A DNA stretch of 64,000 nt from the NCBI RefSeq assembly GCF_012927345.1, contig NZ_JABBGJ010000017.1, forward strand, positions 62,001 through 126,000, read 5' to 3'. This DNA is from Paraburkholderia polaris (GTDB lineage: Bacteria > Pseudomonadota > Gammaproteobacteria > Burkholderiales > Burkholderiaceae). Each line of letters starts with the position of its first letter. The stretch's first letter is position 1. Position numbers and translations under genes: made by a program. The notes under the pieces were generated by a model. The model was not told the origin of the DNA. It searched no databases and saw nothing but the letters and a program-made list of their open reading frames with translations. This document shows, in pieces, positions 52,058-60,857 of the stretch.

Positions 52058-53137
52058 TTGTCCGACCCGACCCGCCGTCCTGTCACCGACATCGCCCTGA
52101 CCGCCCAGGCGCTGAAAAATAGCGGCGGCGCCGAACGCTACACGCGTGACGTGATTGCCGGCTTGCATCGGATGGGCCTGCGTCCTACGCTCTTCGCCCG
52201 CGAGATCGATCGCGCGCTGCCTGAGGCGGCATGGATCGACGCTCAACCGCTCAATGTCCGCTGGGCGCCGCGCAAGCTTCGCAATCTGGCGTTCGACTGG
52301 CGTCTCAAGCAACGGCTGAAACGGCATCGTCCGGCATGCGTCTTTTCGATCAATCACTCCACGCATGCCGACGTCGCGTTGTGCGGCGGCACGCATCCGG
52401 GTTCGCTCGAGGCTGCCGGCCGCGTCGCGCGCCGCAGCGACGAATGGCAGATCGACATGGAGCGGCGCGTCTATTCGCAGGCGCGTTCGATCGTCGCGCA
52501 TTCGCAATTGATGAGCCGCGAGTTGCAACGCTTTTACGGCGTGCCCGCCGACCGTATCGACGTGCTTTATCCGCCGGTGGACACAGCACGCTTTCAGCCG
52601 CTGAACGATGCCGAACGAGCGGCGGTGCGCCGCCAGTTCGATCTGCCCGAAGACCGCGTGATCTTCGTGTTTTCGTCGACCAGTCACGAACGCAAAGGCT
52701 ATCCCTTGCTGGAAGCGTTTTTTGCTCAGACCACGCTGCCGGTTTGCCTTGTGGTGGCCGGCCGTCCGGTGCCGAAAACCAGTGACACGATTCGCTATGT
52801 CGGGTACTGCAAAGAAATCGAAAAATTGTTCGCCGCAGCCGATTTCACCGTGGTGGCGTCGGCGTACGAGCCGTTCGGACTGGTGGGTGTCGAGTCGGTG
52901 ATGTGCGGCACGCCGCTTGTGATCGCCGATAACGTCGGATCGGCGGAGACGGTCACCGGCGCGGCGAAGATCGAGTTTTCGCGGCAGTCGGCGGGGAGTT
53001 TCGATCGTGCCATTCAGGCCGCGGTGGAGCGTGTGCAGGGCGGTGACGCGCGTATCGCCGAGCCGCTGCGCAGCCTGGTCTACGACCCGAGCGTCGATGC
53101 GCATGTCGCCGCGCTCTACGAGATGTTCACGCGTTGA
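52058..53137 (+). CDS. Family 4 glycosyltransferase (GT-B fold)
   Basis: The 359-residue protein has the GT-B layout with KNSGGAERYTRDVIAGLHRMG near the N-terminus, where the Gly-Gly loop binds. The C-terminal half has VIFVFSSTSHERKG and the retaining-enzyme motif YEPFGLVGVESVMCGTPLVIAD (E-x7-E, split over residues about 275-295). Such enzymes, including WaaG, add hexoses to the LPS core. The TTG at 52058, preceded by agagaa, is chosen as start because sequence from the upstream frame (51941) is not family-like. Confidence 0.82.
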   Translation: MSDPTRRPVTDIALTAQALKNSGGAERYTRDVIAGLHRMGLRPTLFAREIDRALPEAAWIDAQPLNVRWAPRKLRNLAFDWRLKQRLKRHRPACVFSINHSTHADVALCGGTHPGSLEAAGRVARRSDEWQIDMERRVYSQARSIVAHSQLMSRELQRFYGVPADRIDVLYPPVDTARFQPLNDAERAAVRRQFDLPEDRVIFVFSSTSHERKGYPLLEAFFAQTTLPVCLVVAGRPVPKTSDTIRYVGYCKEIEKLFAAADFTVVASAYEPFGLVGVESVMCGTPLVIADNVGSAETVTGAAKIEFSRQSAGSFDRAIQAAVERVQGGDARIAEPLRSLVYDPSVDAHVAALYEMFTR

Positions 53138-53272
53138 GGCCGCCGCGCCGAGCGCAGATGCCGGGTGCGGCTGAAATAGGGGTGAAGTCGGGCGAAGTCA
53201 GCTGGACGTCGAGTTCGAGCCGGCCGAGGTGAACCGGAGCCGGATCGACGTCAACCCCACGCCGTGCTCGAA

Positions 53273-54571
53273 TCAGGCCTTGACGCCTGTCGTGGGTTGA
53301 CGGGCGGCGCGTGTCCCTACAGGTTGCGCCGTAGCCAATTCACGCTTGCGTGCATCGATCACCGCCAAAAACGTAGCGACCAGCAACGCCAGCAGCACCG
53401 TGACCATGATCGGCACGAGGACATCGATGGTCAGTCCGAAAATCACCGTGCTGGTGGCGACCGCCAGACCCGCATAGGACGCCGCGCGAATCGTCGGATC
53501 GTTCGACAGCCTGTGACGCCAGAAGTACACCGAGATGCCGTAGTAGAACAGCAACAGGCACATCACGCCGATTGCGCCCATCTCGGCGAGGGTCGAGAAA
53601 AAGTCGCTATGGGCGCGCTCGTTGACGATCTCGGTCTTCACTTCGCCACGCTTGGCCAGCAGACCTAGCTCGTCCACCAGACGCCCCTTGCCGACGCCGT
53701 ACACCGGATGATGCGTAAAGATCAGCCGCGATGCATCCCACAACTGAAGGCGCAGGCCAACCGACGTGTAGTCTTCGCCCTGATGCATCATCGAGACATC
53801 GTTCGTCACTTCGCCGAGGCGCTTCTGAATCCGCTCGGTCGACAGCAGCGCACTCGCGCCGATCACGATCGCCAGCGTCGTAATCAGGAGACGCTTCTTG
53901 TGCGCATACCACTGATACTGCATGCCGAGCAGCACGACGAACACGGGCACGGCCAGCCAGCCGCCGCGGCTGCCCGACAGGTACGACGCGTAACCGCCGC
54001 CCACTATGGCCAGCAGTCGAAGCCCCAGCACGCGCCAGTCACGCGGCTTGTCCCAGCCTACCGTGAAGATCGAAAGAAAACCGAGCAGCAATGCGGTGTC
54101 GCCGAACGGAATCGCATTCGTATAAGAATTGGCCAGACGATTCGCATCCGTCCAGCCGCCGGCGGGCTGATCGACGAGTGCCCAGATGCCCACCGCCAGT
54201 GCGCCGGCGGCGCAACCCCAACCGATCACGCGCAGATGCCGGGACGGCAATTGCCGCAGCAGCAGAAAGATCGGCAGGGCAAGGACGAAGCGCGACAACG
54301 CGTCGAACTGACGCGGCAGCCAATAACCGAACAAGGCTTGCTGGACGGCGATTGCTACGACGAAAGCGAGCATGCCGATCGTGAACCAACGATAGGTGCG
54401 CAGGCCGGAGAAATAGCCGGGCGTGCGGCGGTTGGCCACCGCGGCGCCGAGCGCCAACGCGAGAATTGCGAAAAAGCAGTAGCCGGTGCCGCCGCGCCAC
54501 ACGAGATTGACCGCGGGCGCGAAAAACAGCAGGGCTGTGCTGAGCCAGACCAGACTGGGAGCAAAAATCAT
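53273..54571 (-). CDS. waaL: O-antigen ligase (WaaL-like, Wzy_C family)
   Basis: The 432-residue membrane protein has about 11-12 hydrophobic segments and the large periplasmic loop of the O-antigen ligase/polymerase family, with SGSRGGWLAVPVFV before it and HHPVYGVGKGR and NERAHSDFFSTLAEMG within it. The His of the last motif is catalytic in WaaL. It should join O-polysaccharide from its lipid carrier to core-lipid A in the periplasm. A Wzy polymerase cannot be excluded, though the neighbourhood (core genes, msbA) favours ligase. Confidence 0.8.
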   Translation of the reverse strand: MIFAPSLVWLSTALLFFAPAVNLVWRGGTGYCFFAILALALGAAVANRRTPGYFSGLRTYRWFTIGMLAFVVAIAVQQALFGYWLPRQFDALSRFVLALPIFLLLRQLPSRHLRVIGWGCAAGALAVGIWALVDQPAGGWTDANRLANSYTNAIPFGDTALLLGFLSIFTVGWDKPRDWRVLGLRLLAIVGGGYASYLSGSRGGWLAVPVFVVLLGMQYQWYAHKKRLLITTLAIVIGASALLSTERIQKRLGEVTNDVSMMHQGEDYTSVGLRLQLWDASRLIFTHHPVYGVGKGRLVDELGLLAKRGEVKTEIVNERAHSDFFSTLAEMGAIGVMCLLLFYYGISVYFWRHRLSNDPTIRAASYAGLAVATSTVIFGLTIDVLVPIMVTVLLALLVATFLAVIDARKRELATAQPVGTRAARQPTTGVKA

Positions 54572-55055
54572 AGGGCAACAATATGTAAGAACACTACCGT
54601 TCCGGTGGTGGAGTTGCTATAGCCGGATCCTTGGGGGCACTTTTTAAGACGGTAGAGCGATGGCGATTATAACCGTGCGTCTCCTTGCAAAATGCTTGCC
54701 GATGCACACAGTAAGTTGCCCCTCGGCGAGGCCCGGCGACCGGTGTCGTCTTACACGGAAGTCCTGCTCAAGGACGGCCGCCATGGCTTTCAAACCGGGG
54801 ATTTGTCATACGAGCGGGCGACGGCGGTACAATCCCCGGCGAAACTTATTAGCGACGCTGTTTGGGCCACCGGCGCGGTGCCAGGTTCCCGCGGCGCTCG
54901 CAGGCACTCGCGCCGTCAGCGCTTCTCCGACGCCGCGCCCGGACGAAGTCGCCGTGACGGCGGCCATTTAAATTGCATTGCACTGCACCACGCCGGATTG
55001 CCAATGCGGAGTTGAACCGCGTTCGCACCGACGCCAAGCCCAACGGACCGAATCG
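54572..55055. other. Intergenic region upstream of the last glycosyltransferase
   Basis: No gene is supported in these 484 bases; short open frames on the plus strand show no family-like composition. The section contains the promoter candidate at 54803-54833. Confidence 0.5.
54803..54833 (+). promoter_or_regulatory. Candidate sigma70 promoter for the glycosyltransferase at 55056
   Basis: TTGTCA (54803-54808) and TACAAT (54828-54833) are 19 bp apart, slightly longer than the preferred spacing. A transcript would start near 54840 and have a leader of about 215 nt. Confidence 0.4.
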
Positions 55056-55901
55056 ATGTTCTCAATCATCATCCCGACCTGGAACAACCTGCCTTACCTG
55101 CGGCTCGTGATCGAGAGCCTGCGGCGCCATTCCACACACGCGCATCAGATCATCGTGCATGTGAACGACGGCTCGGACGGCACGCTGGCCTGGGTGCGCG
55201 ACGAGGGCATTGAACACACCGCGTCGCCCGGCAACATCGGCATCTGTCACGCGGTCAATATCGCGGCGGCGCGCGCCACGCAGGACTACATCGTTTACAT
55301 GAACGACGATATGTACTGCTGCCCCGGCTGGGACGACGCGCTCGTCAGGCGTCTCGCGCAGATGCCGGCCGACAATCTGTTCATGCTGTCCGGCACGATG
55401 ATCGAACCGGTCGACTCCGGCAATCCGTGCGTCGTCGTGCAAAATTTCGGCCGCGACGTGGAAAATTTCCGCGCCGAAGACCTGGTGGCTGCCGCGCCGA
55501 AACTCGTGCGCGCCGACTGGCGTGGCGCCACGTGGCCGCCGACACTCGTGCATCGCGACTGGTGGCATAAGGTCGGCGGCTACAGCAGCGAATTGAGCCC
55601 CGGCATGAGCAGCGACAACGACTTTTCGATGAAGCTGTGGGACGCCGGCTGCCGGGTGTTTCTCGGCGTCGGCGACAGTCTGGTTTATCACTTCCAGCAG
55701 AAGAGTACCGGGAAGGTCGTCAAGAACGATGGGCGCCGACAGTTCCTGAACAAGTGGGGCATGACGCAAGCCACCTTCGATCGTTATTTTCTGCGGCGCG
55801 GCACGGCGGTGCAAGGCGGTCTGGCGGTCAGCGAACCGGAGCGGACCGGCCGCTTGCAGCGCGCGCTGCTCAAGTCGCGCATCAAGCGTGCGTTCAGTTG
55901 A
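55056..55901 (+). CDS. Family 2 glycosyltransferase
   Basis: The 281-residue protein starts FSIIIPTWNNLPYLRLVIESL and contains HVNDGSDGT and YMNDDMYCCPGWDDAL, where the DD pair binds the metal. It also has DFSMKLWDAGCRVFLGVG and VYHFQQKST toward the C-terminus, as in rhamnosyltransferase-like GT2 enzymes. It should work in LPS or other surface glycan synthesis with its neighbours. ATG 55056 is chosen because the conserved strand begins there; the frame upstream to 54978 is non-family sequence. Confidence 0.82.
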   Translation: MFSIIIPTWNNLPYLRLVIESLRRHSTHAHQIIVHVNDGSDGTLAWVRDEGIEHTASPGNIGICHAVNIAAARATQDYIVYMNDDMYCCPGWDDALVRRLAQMPADNLFMLSGTMIEPVDSGNPCVVVQNFGRDVENFRAEDLVAAAPKLVRADWRGATWPPTLVHRDWWHKVGGYSSELSPGMSSDNDFSMKLWDAGCRVFLGVGDSLVYHFQQKSTGKVVKNDGRRQFLNKWGMTQATFDRYFLRRGTAVQGGLAVSEPERTGRLQRALLKSRIKRAFS

Positions 55902-55999
55902 CGCAGGCGTGCGTGTTCGCCGGGCGCACATGCACTATGTTCCGCAACGTGTAGCGGCGTAAGCCTGGCGGAGGCCTCGCACGTGCAAAAGCACGGGCG

Positions 56000-56320
56000 T
56001 TACACGCCGCCCGTCACCAGCGGCAGCACCGTCAAATCCGGGTGCGTGCCATCGACGATGCTGCGCCCCACATGTACCCCTTCGTAGAGCGCCTCTTCCA
56101 TGCCGGCGAAGCTCTCCTCGCCGTCCGCATGGAACGGCACCGCATGCCCCGGGATGGCCGGATCGGCGCCAGGATGGCACACGTAACCGACATACGTGTA
56201 GCGGTTATCAGCCACGGCTGACGGCTTCGTTTCGTCGGGCGGGTTTTTCTGAAAGGGCGCCACGTGAATTTCGAATCCCTCGTACTCCACCATCTGCCAG
56301 GGTGCGGTTTCATCGGCCAT
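56000..56320 (-). CDS. Conserved hypothetical protein
   Basis: The 106-residue acidic soluble protein begins MADETAPWQMVEYEGFEIHV and contains YTYVGYVCHPGADP and FAGMEEALYEGVHVGR. It has no signal peptide or membrane segment and no domain I recognise. Composition and codon use are those of a real gene, with clear third-position GC bias. It lies alone between two rightward genes. Confidence 0.6.
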   Translation of the reverse strand: MADETAPWQMVEYEGFEIHVAPFQKNPPDETKPSAVADNRYTYVGYVCHPGADPAIPGHAVPFHADGEESFAGMEEALYEGVHVGRSIVDGTHPDLTVLPLVTGGV

Positions 56321-56712
56321 GGCCGCCTCCGTCTATGTCAAGCGCCTCTCAAAAAGTCTAGATGATTTGAACGCAAAGCGCGCCCCAAGACTGATGCGGC
56401 TAAACCACTATGGCGTGATCGCGCCGAGTTGCTTGAGCAGCGTCAGATTGTCTTCGAGATGCCAGTTTTCGACGATGCGGCTGTTCTTCGACACGGCACG
56501 CTCGCTCCAGAGAAGTTGATTTGATGGAGCGCATTTTCTGGCTAACGGCTGCGTTTGATAATTGGTCTGTCACTTAAAGGGTTTTCGGGTTGTATTTGAA
56601 AATGCTCGTTGCGGCGGCGCCGCTTCGGCGTAGCGCGCGAGTACGCCCCCGACCGCGCCATCGTCGCCGCGTCATATAGAATGACGCGCTTTGCCCGTAC
56701 AAGACCCTGCCC
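56321..56712. other. Intergenic region upstream of rdgC
   Basis: No gene is supported in these 392 bases. They should contain promoters for rdgC and for the leftward small gene. A TATAGA at 56676-56681 is a possible rdgC -10 without a good -35. Confidence 0.4.
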
Positions 56713-57636
56713 ATGTGGTTCAAAAACCTTCAGTTGCACCGTCTTCCCGCTCCGTGGTCCGTCCCCCCTGAACAAATGGAGAAATGGCTCGCGCCGCATG
56801 CGTTCGCGCCCGGCAACAGCGTCGAGATGCAAAGCCACGGCTGGGCGTCGCCGCGCGACAACGACTCGCTGGTCTATTCGCTCAATGGCCAGATGCTGCT
56901 GGTGTTTCGCGCGGAAAAGAAACTGCTGCCTGCTTCGGTCGTCACGCAAGTGACCAAGGCGCGTGCGCTCGAACTCGAAGAGCAGCAGGGCTTCAAACCC
57001 GGCCGCAAGCAGATGCGCGAACTCAAGGAGCAGGTGACCGACGAACTGCTGCCGCGCGCCTTCAGCATCCGCCGCGACACGCGTGTGTGGATCGATACCA
57101 AAAACGGTTGGCTCGTGATCGATGCGGGCTCGCAAGCGGTCGCCGACGAAGTGCGCGGCCTGCTGGTGAAATCGATCGATCAACTGCCGCTCGGCACCGT
57201 GCGCGTCACGCAATCGCCGGTTGCGGCGATGACTGAATGGCTGCTTTCCGGTGAAGGTCCCGCGGGCTTCACGCTCGACCAGGACACCGAGTTGCGCTCG
57301 CCGACGGAAGGCAACGCGACCGTGCGCTACGTCGGACATACTTTGGACGCCGAAGATATGCGCCGCCATATCGAAGCCGGCAAGCAATGCATGCGGCTCG
57401 CGATGACGTGGAACGATCGCGTCTCCTTCGTGCTGACCCCCTCGCTGATAATCAAGCGTATCGCACCGCTCGATGTCCTCAAGGAAGCGAGCGATCCCAC
57501 CGCGCAGAACGACGATGAGCGCTTCGATTCCGACGTTACGCTGATGACCGCCGAACTCGACTGCATGCTGTGCGATCTGCTCGACGCGTTGGGCGGCGAG
57601 CAGGGCGTGGAAATGCCGCAAGCCGTGGCTGCCTGA
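56713..57636 (+). CDS. rdgC: Recombination-associated protein RdgC
   Basis: RdgC is a ring-shaped dimer that binds duplex DNA and limits RecA activity. The 307-residue protein begins MWFKNLQLHRL and has RAEKKLLPASVVTQ, GRKQMRELKEQVTDELLPRAF and LDAEDMRRHIEAGKQCMRLAMTW, all standard for the family. The length matches E. coli RdgC (303). The end of the gene runs into a 15-bp repeat array. Confidence 0.94.
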   Translation: MWFKNLQLHRLPAPWSVPPEQMEKWLAPHAFAPGNSVEMQSHGWASPRDNDSLVYSLNGQMLLVFRAEKKLLPASVVTQVTKARALELEEQQGFKPGRKQMRELKEQVTDELLPRAFSIRRDTRVWIDTKNGWLVIDAGSQAVADEVRGLLVKSIDQLPLGTVRVTQSPVAAMTEWLLSGEGPAGFTLDQDTELRSPTEGNATVRYVGHTLDAEDMRRHIEAGKQCMRLAMTWNDRVSFVLTPSLIIKRIAPLDVLKEASDPTAQNDDERFDSDVTLMTAELDCMLCDLLDALGGEQGVEMPQAVAA

Positions 57637-57724
57637 GTTACGTTCGCCCTGGTTACGTTTGTTCGAGTTACGTTTGTTCGAGCTACGTTTGCTTGAGCCG
57701 CGTTCGCCGGGGCTGCGTTTATCC
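57635..57724 (+). repeat. Degenerate 15-bp tandem repeat after rdgC
   Basis: Six 15-bp units begin in the rdgC stop codon, with consensus close to GAGTTACGTTTGTTC. Units diverge by one to six bases, so the array is older than the heptamer array. The rest of the 333-bp gap to 57969 shows no gene; a minus-strand open frame reads the repeat as pentapeptides but has no support as a gene. Confidence 0.8.
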
Positions 57725-57969
57725 GCTGTAAGCCGGCGCGACAGGATCCCTGCGAGGCGCAGGACCCAGACCGGCTACCGCCAAACGCCTCGATATACTC
57801 TTGCGACGATGCGGCCGTGCATGGGGCCGCAATGTCGCAAGGCGCGGTGATGCTCCATGAATGCGTCGGCGTACGCAAACATGACCCGCGTAGCTGAGCG
57901 TCTGCTCCTGTACCGTGAATATGGTTAAGATTGCGATCAGAAAGGCGCATCGATCACGGAGGGCTTGCG

Positions 57970-59391
57970 ATGGTTCGGCTGGTTATGATCCTGCTGGGTG
58001 TCGATTACCTGCGCACGCGCTGGCGCTCGTTGCAGTTGATCGGCTGGGTGAGCCTGGTGCTCGGCGTCGCGGTGTTCATCGATGCACTCGATAGCGCACT
58101 CTATTTCCCGATCACGCCGTTTGCTTTATTGCTGCTGCTCGAAGGGCTCGCCACGCTGGCCGTCGCCTGGACCGGCATGGGCGGGCAACGCACGCTGCGC
58201 TATGTGAAGGGCCTCGCATTCTGCTTTGCGGCGGCGCTGATTCTCGCCGGCCATCATCACGGCAACTTCATTCTGTCGATGATCTTCGGCACGCTCTTTC
58301 TGGCCGACGGTCTGCTGCAGATCGTCTCCGCGAAGGTTGTCCGCTATCGCACCTGGCGCCTCGCGATGATCGGCGGGGGCGTTGAAATCGCGCTGGCGGT
58401 CTTCTTCTATCAACCTTATCCGACGCACTATGTGGGCACCGTGCCGTACTGTCTCGGCCTCGGCCTGATATTCGGCGGCTGGAACATGATTTTGCTGAGT
58501 ACGCGCGTGCGGCGTCTCGCGTCGAATCCCGCGGTTGCTTCGGATGATGCAACCGCGGATGCAGCCAACTCCGCTGCGAGTGCGGTTGCTCCCGGTCGGC
58601 TGAGTGCGGTCGAATGGGACGGCCCGCCCACTGCTGATGAAGACGCATTGACTGTCCATGTGTGGACGCCGGTGGGTTCGTCCAAGGGCGAGGCGCGGCG
58701 GCAATTGATCGTCGACCGCTATATCGCGGCGGTGGATCGTAACGGCGTGATTTCGACCGGGCATGCCGCGCTCGAATCGCCTGAGGGCATCTATATCAGC
58801 TTGTATCCGGGCGTCGAGATCGATCGTTCGCCCGACGATTTCGCGCGGCTTCTGCGAGCGACGCGCGAGAACGACGTGCCCGGCGTATTCCAGCCCGATT
58901 ACCTGACCGAGTCGAAAGCGTGGTGTCCGTCGACAGTTCAGGTGCGCATACGCAATTACGATCCGGCGCGGTTGCGCCGCTTCTGGGACACCTATCGTCA
59001 GGACACGACCTACAACCTGACGCATCGCAATTGCTCCAGCAGCGTATCGCGCGCGCTGGAAGCGGCGATCGAAGGCGCGTCGGCGCGCGTATGGGGGAGC
59101 CTCGGCGGCTGGCGGCCGTTTTTGCGTGTGATTACGACGCCGGAATTGTGGGTGGCCGCGCAATTGCGCAAACGCGCCGCGACGATGGCGTGGACGCCCG
59201 GTCTCACGCTCGATTACGCCCGCGCGCTCAGCATGCTCGCCGACCCGCGGCCGTCGGGATGGGTCAAGATGGCGCGTCTCGCCGTGCGCAGAATGGTGCG
59301 TTCTCGGCAGCAATGGCGCGAAGAAGAGCGCGGCGCGCCGACCTCACAGGATGCCGGGCCCGGGCATGCCGCGGGCGCGGTGCGCGATTGA
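57970..59391 (+). CDS. HdeD-like membrane protein fused to a putative cysteine-hydrolase domain
   Basis: The 473-residue protein has six hydrophobic helices in residues 20-178 arranged as in HdeD/DUF308 acid-resistance membrane proteins. A linker rich in Ala follows (about 185-215). The soluble domain (about 225-400) has His265 in STGHAAL and Cys355 in LTHRNCSSSVSRALE, the order His then Cys with N-C-S-x-x-V. This suggests a circularly permuted NlpC/P60-like (papain-type) hydrolase. The tail is basic. No substrate is known. ATG 57970 is chosen; 57931 is an alternative. It probably stands alone. Confidence 0.7.
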   Translation: MVRLVMILLGVDYLRTRWRSLQLIGWVSLVLGVAVFIDALDSALYFPITPFALLLLLEGLATLAVAWTGMGGQRTLRYVKGLAFCFAAALILAGHHHGNFILSMIFGTLFLADGLLQIVSAKVVRYRTWRLAMIGGGVEIALAVFFYQPYPTHYVGTVPYCLGLGLIFGGWNMILLSTRVRRLASNPAVASDDATADAANSAASAVAPGRLSAVEWDGPPTADEDALTVHVWTPVGSSKGEARRQLIVDRYIAAVDRNGVISTGHAALESPEGIYISLYPGVEIDRSPDDFARLLRATRENDVPGVFQPDYLTESKAWCPSTVQVRIRNYDPARLRRFWDTYRQDTTYNLTHRNCSSSVSRALEAAIEGASARVWGSLGGWRPFLRVITTPELWVAAQLRKRAATMAWTPGLTLDYARALSMLADPRPSGWVKMARLAVRRMVRSRQQWREEERGAPTSQDAGPGHAAGAVRD

Positions 59392-59841
59392 TGTGCTTGA
59401 CGCGTTTGACGCCGGCAGGCGGAGGCGGAGATTCGACGGCAAAGTGCAGTCCCCGCAGCGATTTAGCCACAACTCAGCCACAACCTCCGCACGACACGGC
59501 CAGGCGCCTGGTTTGCCCAAGTTCGATGAAGCGGTAAAAAGAGCAGATGTATCAAGTGCTTGCCGATTTTGCCGGTTAGTTATACACAGATTTCTGAACA
59601 GATTCTGTTGATAACTCCCCCGTGCGCGGCGTCGCTATCAAATGAGTGATTTCAATCAATATGGCGGGTGTATGCTCAAAGCGAAAGCTGCTCGTTGAGC
59701 GCACTCGACCACGCCGAAGCTTGGCCGTGGCTCATTCAGGATCAAACCGTGCCGGGCGCTCAGCGCCTGCTGCGGCAGCGGGTTTTACCAGCGTGAACGT
59801 GATGCCCAGGACGAACCCAGTTGCATCCATCGGCCTGTCAG
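59392..59841. other. Intergenic region with DnaA-box-like sites
   Basis: No gene is supported in these 450 bases. The section is AT-richer at 59530-59660 and includes the two DnaA-box-like nonamers annotated separately. Confidence 0.5.
59580..59614. promoter_or_regulatory. Two inverted DnaA-box-like sites
   Basis: TTATACACA at 59580-59588 fits the DnaA-box consensus TTATNCACA. A second site, TTATCAACA, lies on the opposite strand at 59606-59614, 17 bp away. The pair faces inward in AT-rich sequence. DnaA binding is inferred from the match only. Confidence 0.45.
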
Positions 59842-60741
59842 ATGATTGAGCCCCAGCGTTTCACGGTGCGTCACGTCAGCGTCTACCGATACTCGGAACC
59901 CGTGCGGTTTGGCGAACACCGGATGATGTTCCACCCGCGTGCCAGCCACGATTTGCGCCTCGTCACGAACCGGTTGGTGATTACGCCGACGCCGTCGCGG
60001 CTGCACTGGCTGCACGACGTGTTCGACAACTCCGTGGCGGTCGCGAGTTTCGCGGGGAGGGCGAGCGAATTGCGCTTCGATAGCGAAGTGACACTCGAAC
60101 ACTTCGAAACGCCCATGCCCGATTACGCGCTCGAGCCGTACGCGGTGAAGTGGCCGTTTGCGTACACCAACGAGGAAGCTTCCGATCTCGTGAATGCGCG
60201 CAGCCGCCAGTATCCGGACAACGACGTGGACGAGTGGGCTCGGCGCTTCGTTCCTGTGCCGGGAACCGGCGGCGCGAGCGGCAAGAATGGCAACGGCGGC
60301 ACGATGGCGCTGCTGCGCGCGATGACGCTCGAAATCAAGAGCACGTTTTTTTATGTACGCCGCACGGAGAAGGGCGTGCACCGTCCTGGCGACACCTTGC
60401 GCAACCGCAGCGGCAGTTGCCGCGATTTCGCGGTGCTGATGATGGACGCAGTGCGCTCGCTCGGTCTCGCGGCGCGCTTTGTGAGCGGTTATCTGTTCGT
60501 GCCCGAGCACGACGCGACACAAGGCGGCGGTGCGACGCATGCATGGCTGCAGATCTATTTGCCGGGCGCCGGCTGGGTCGATTTCGATCCGACCAATAGC
60601 ATCGTCGGCAATCGCCATCTGATTCGGGTGGCGGTGGCGTGGAACTACTACCAGGCCTTGCCGTTGTGGGGCACATGGCATGGCGCGCCGCATTCGTTTC
60701 GCGGTTTGCAGGTCGATGTGAGCGTGACCGAAGGTAAGTGA
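59842..60741 (+). CDS. Transglutaminase-like cysteine protease family protein
   Basis: The 299-residue protein has an N-terminal beta domain beginning RFTVRHVSVYRYSEPV, typical of bacterial transglutaminase-like proteins. The catalytic domain has Cys193 in RSGSCRDFAVLMMDA, His233 in ATHAWLQIYL and Asp248 in GWVDFDPTN, so the triad is complete. No signal peptide is visible. Its gene lies 116 bases before a second family member. Function is unknown; peptidase or amidase activity is expected. ATG 59842 is preferred to the TTG at 59821. Confidence 0.85.
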   Translation: MIEPQRFTVRHVSVYRYSEPVRFGEHRMMFHPRASHDLRLVTNRLVITPTPSRLHWLHDVFDNSVAVASFAGRASELRFDSEVTLEHFETPMPDYALEPYAVKWPFAYTNEEASDLVNARSRQYPDNDVDEWARRFVPVPGTGGASGKNGNGGTMALLRAMTLEIKSTFFYVRRTEKGVHRPGDTLRNRSGSCRDFAVLMMDAVRSLGLAARFVSGYLFVPEHDATQGGGATHAWLQIYLPGAGWVDFDPTNSIVGNRHLIRVAVAWNYYQALPLWGTWHGAPHSFRGLQVDVSVTEGK

Positions 60742-60857
60742 CGGTGCAGGCCGGGCGGCTTGGGCTTGTACGAATCGAACGTGTTAGCTGGGAGCGTCAA
60801 CCCGGGTTGCTCATCGGGCGCGTCAACTGAACGTTTCAACTGGAAGAGGGTGTCGCG

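Noticed and set aside
57327..57950. Minus-strand frame with pentapeptide-like repeats
   Set aside because: The pentapeptides come from the 15-bp DNA repeat, and the rest is antisense to rdgC.
59392..59841. Replication origin
   Set aside because: Only two DnaA-box-like sites are present, without dnaA, dnaN, parAB or a cluster of boxes.
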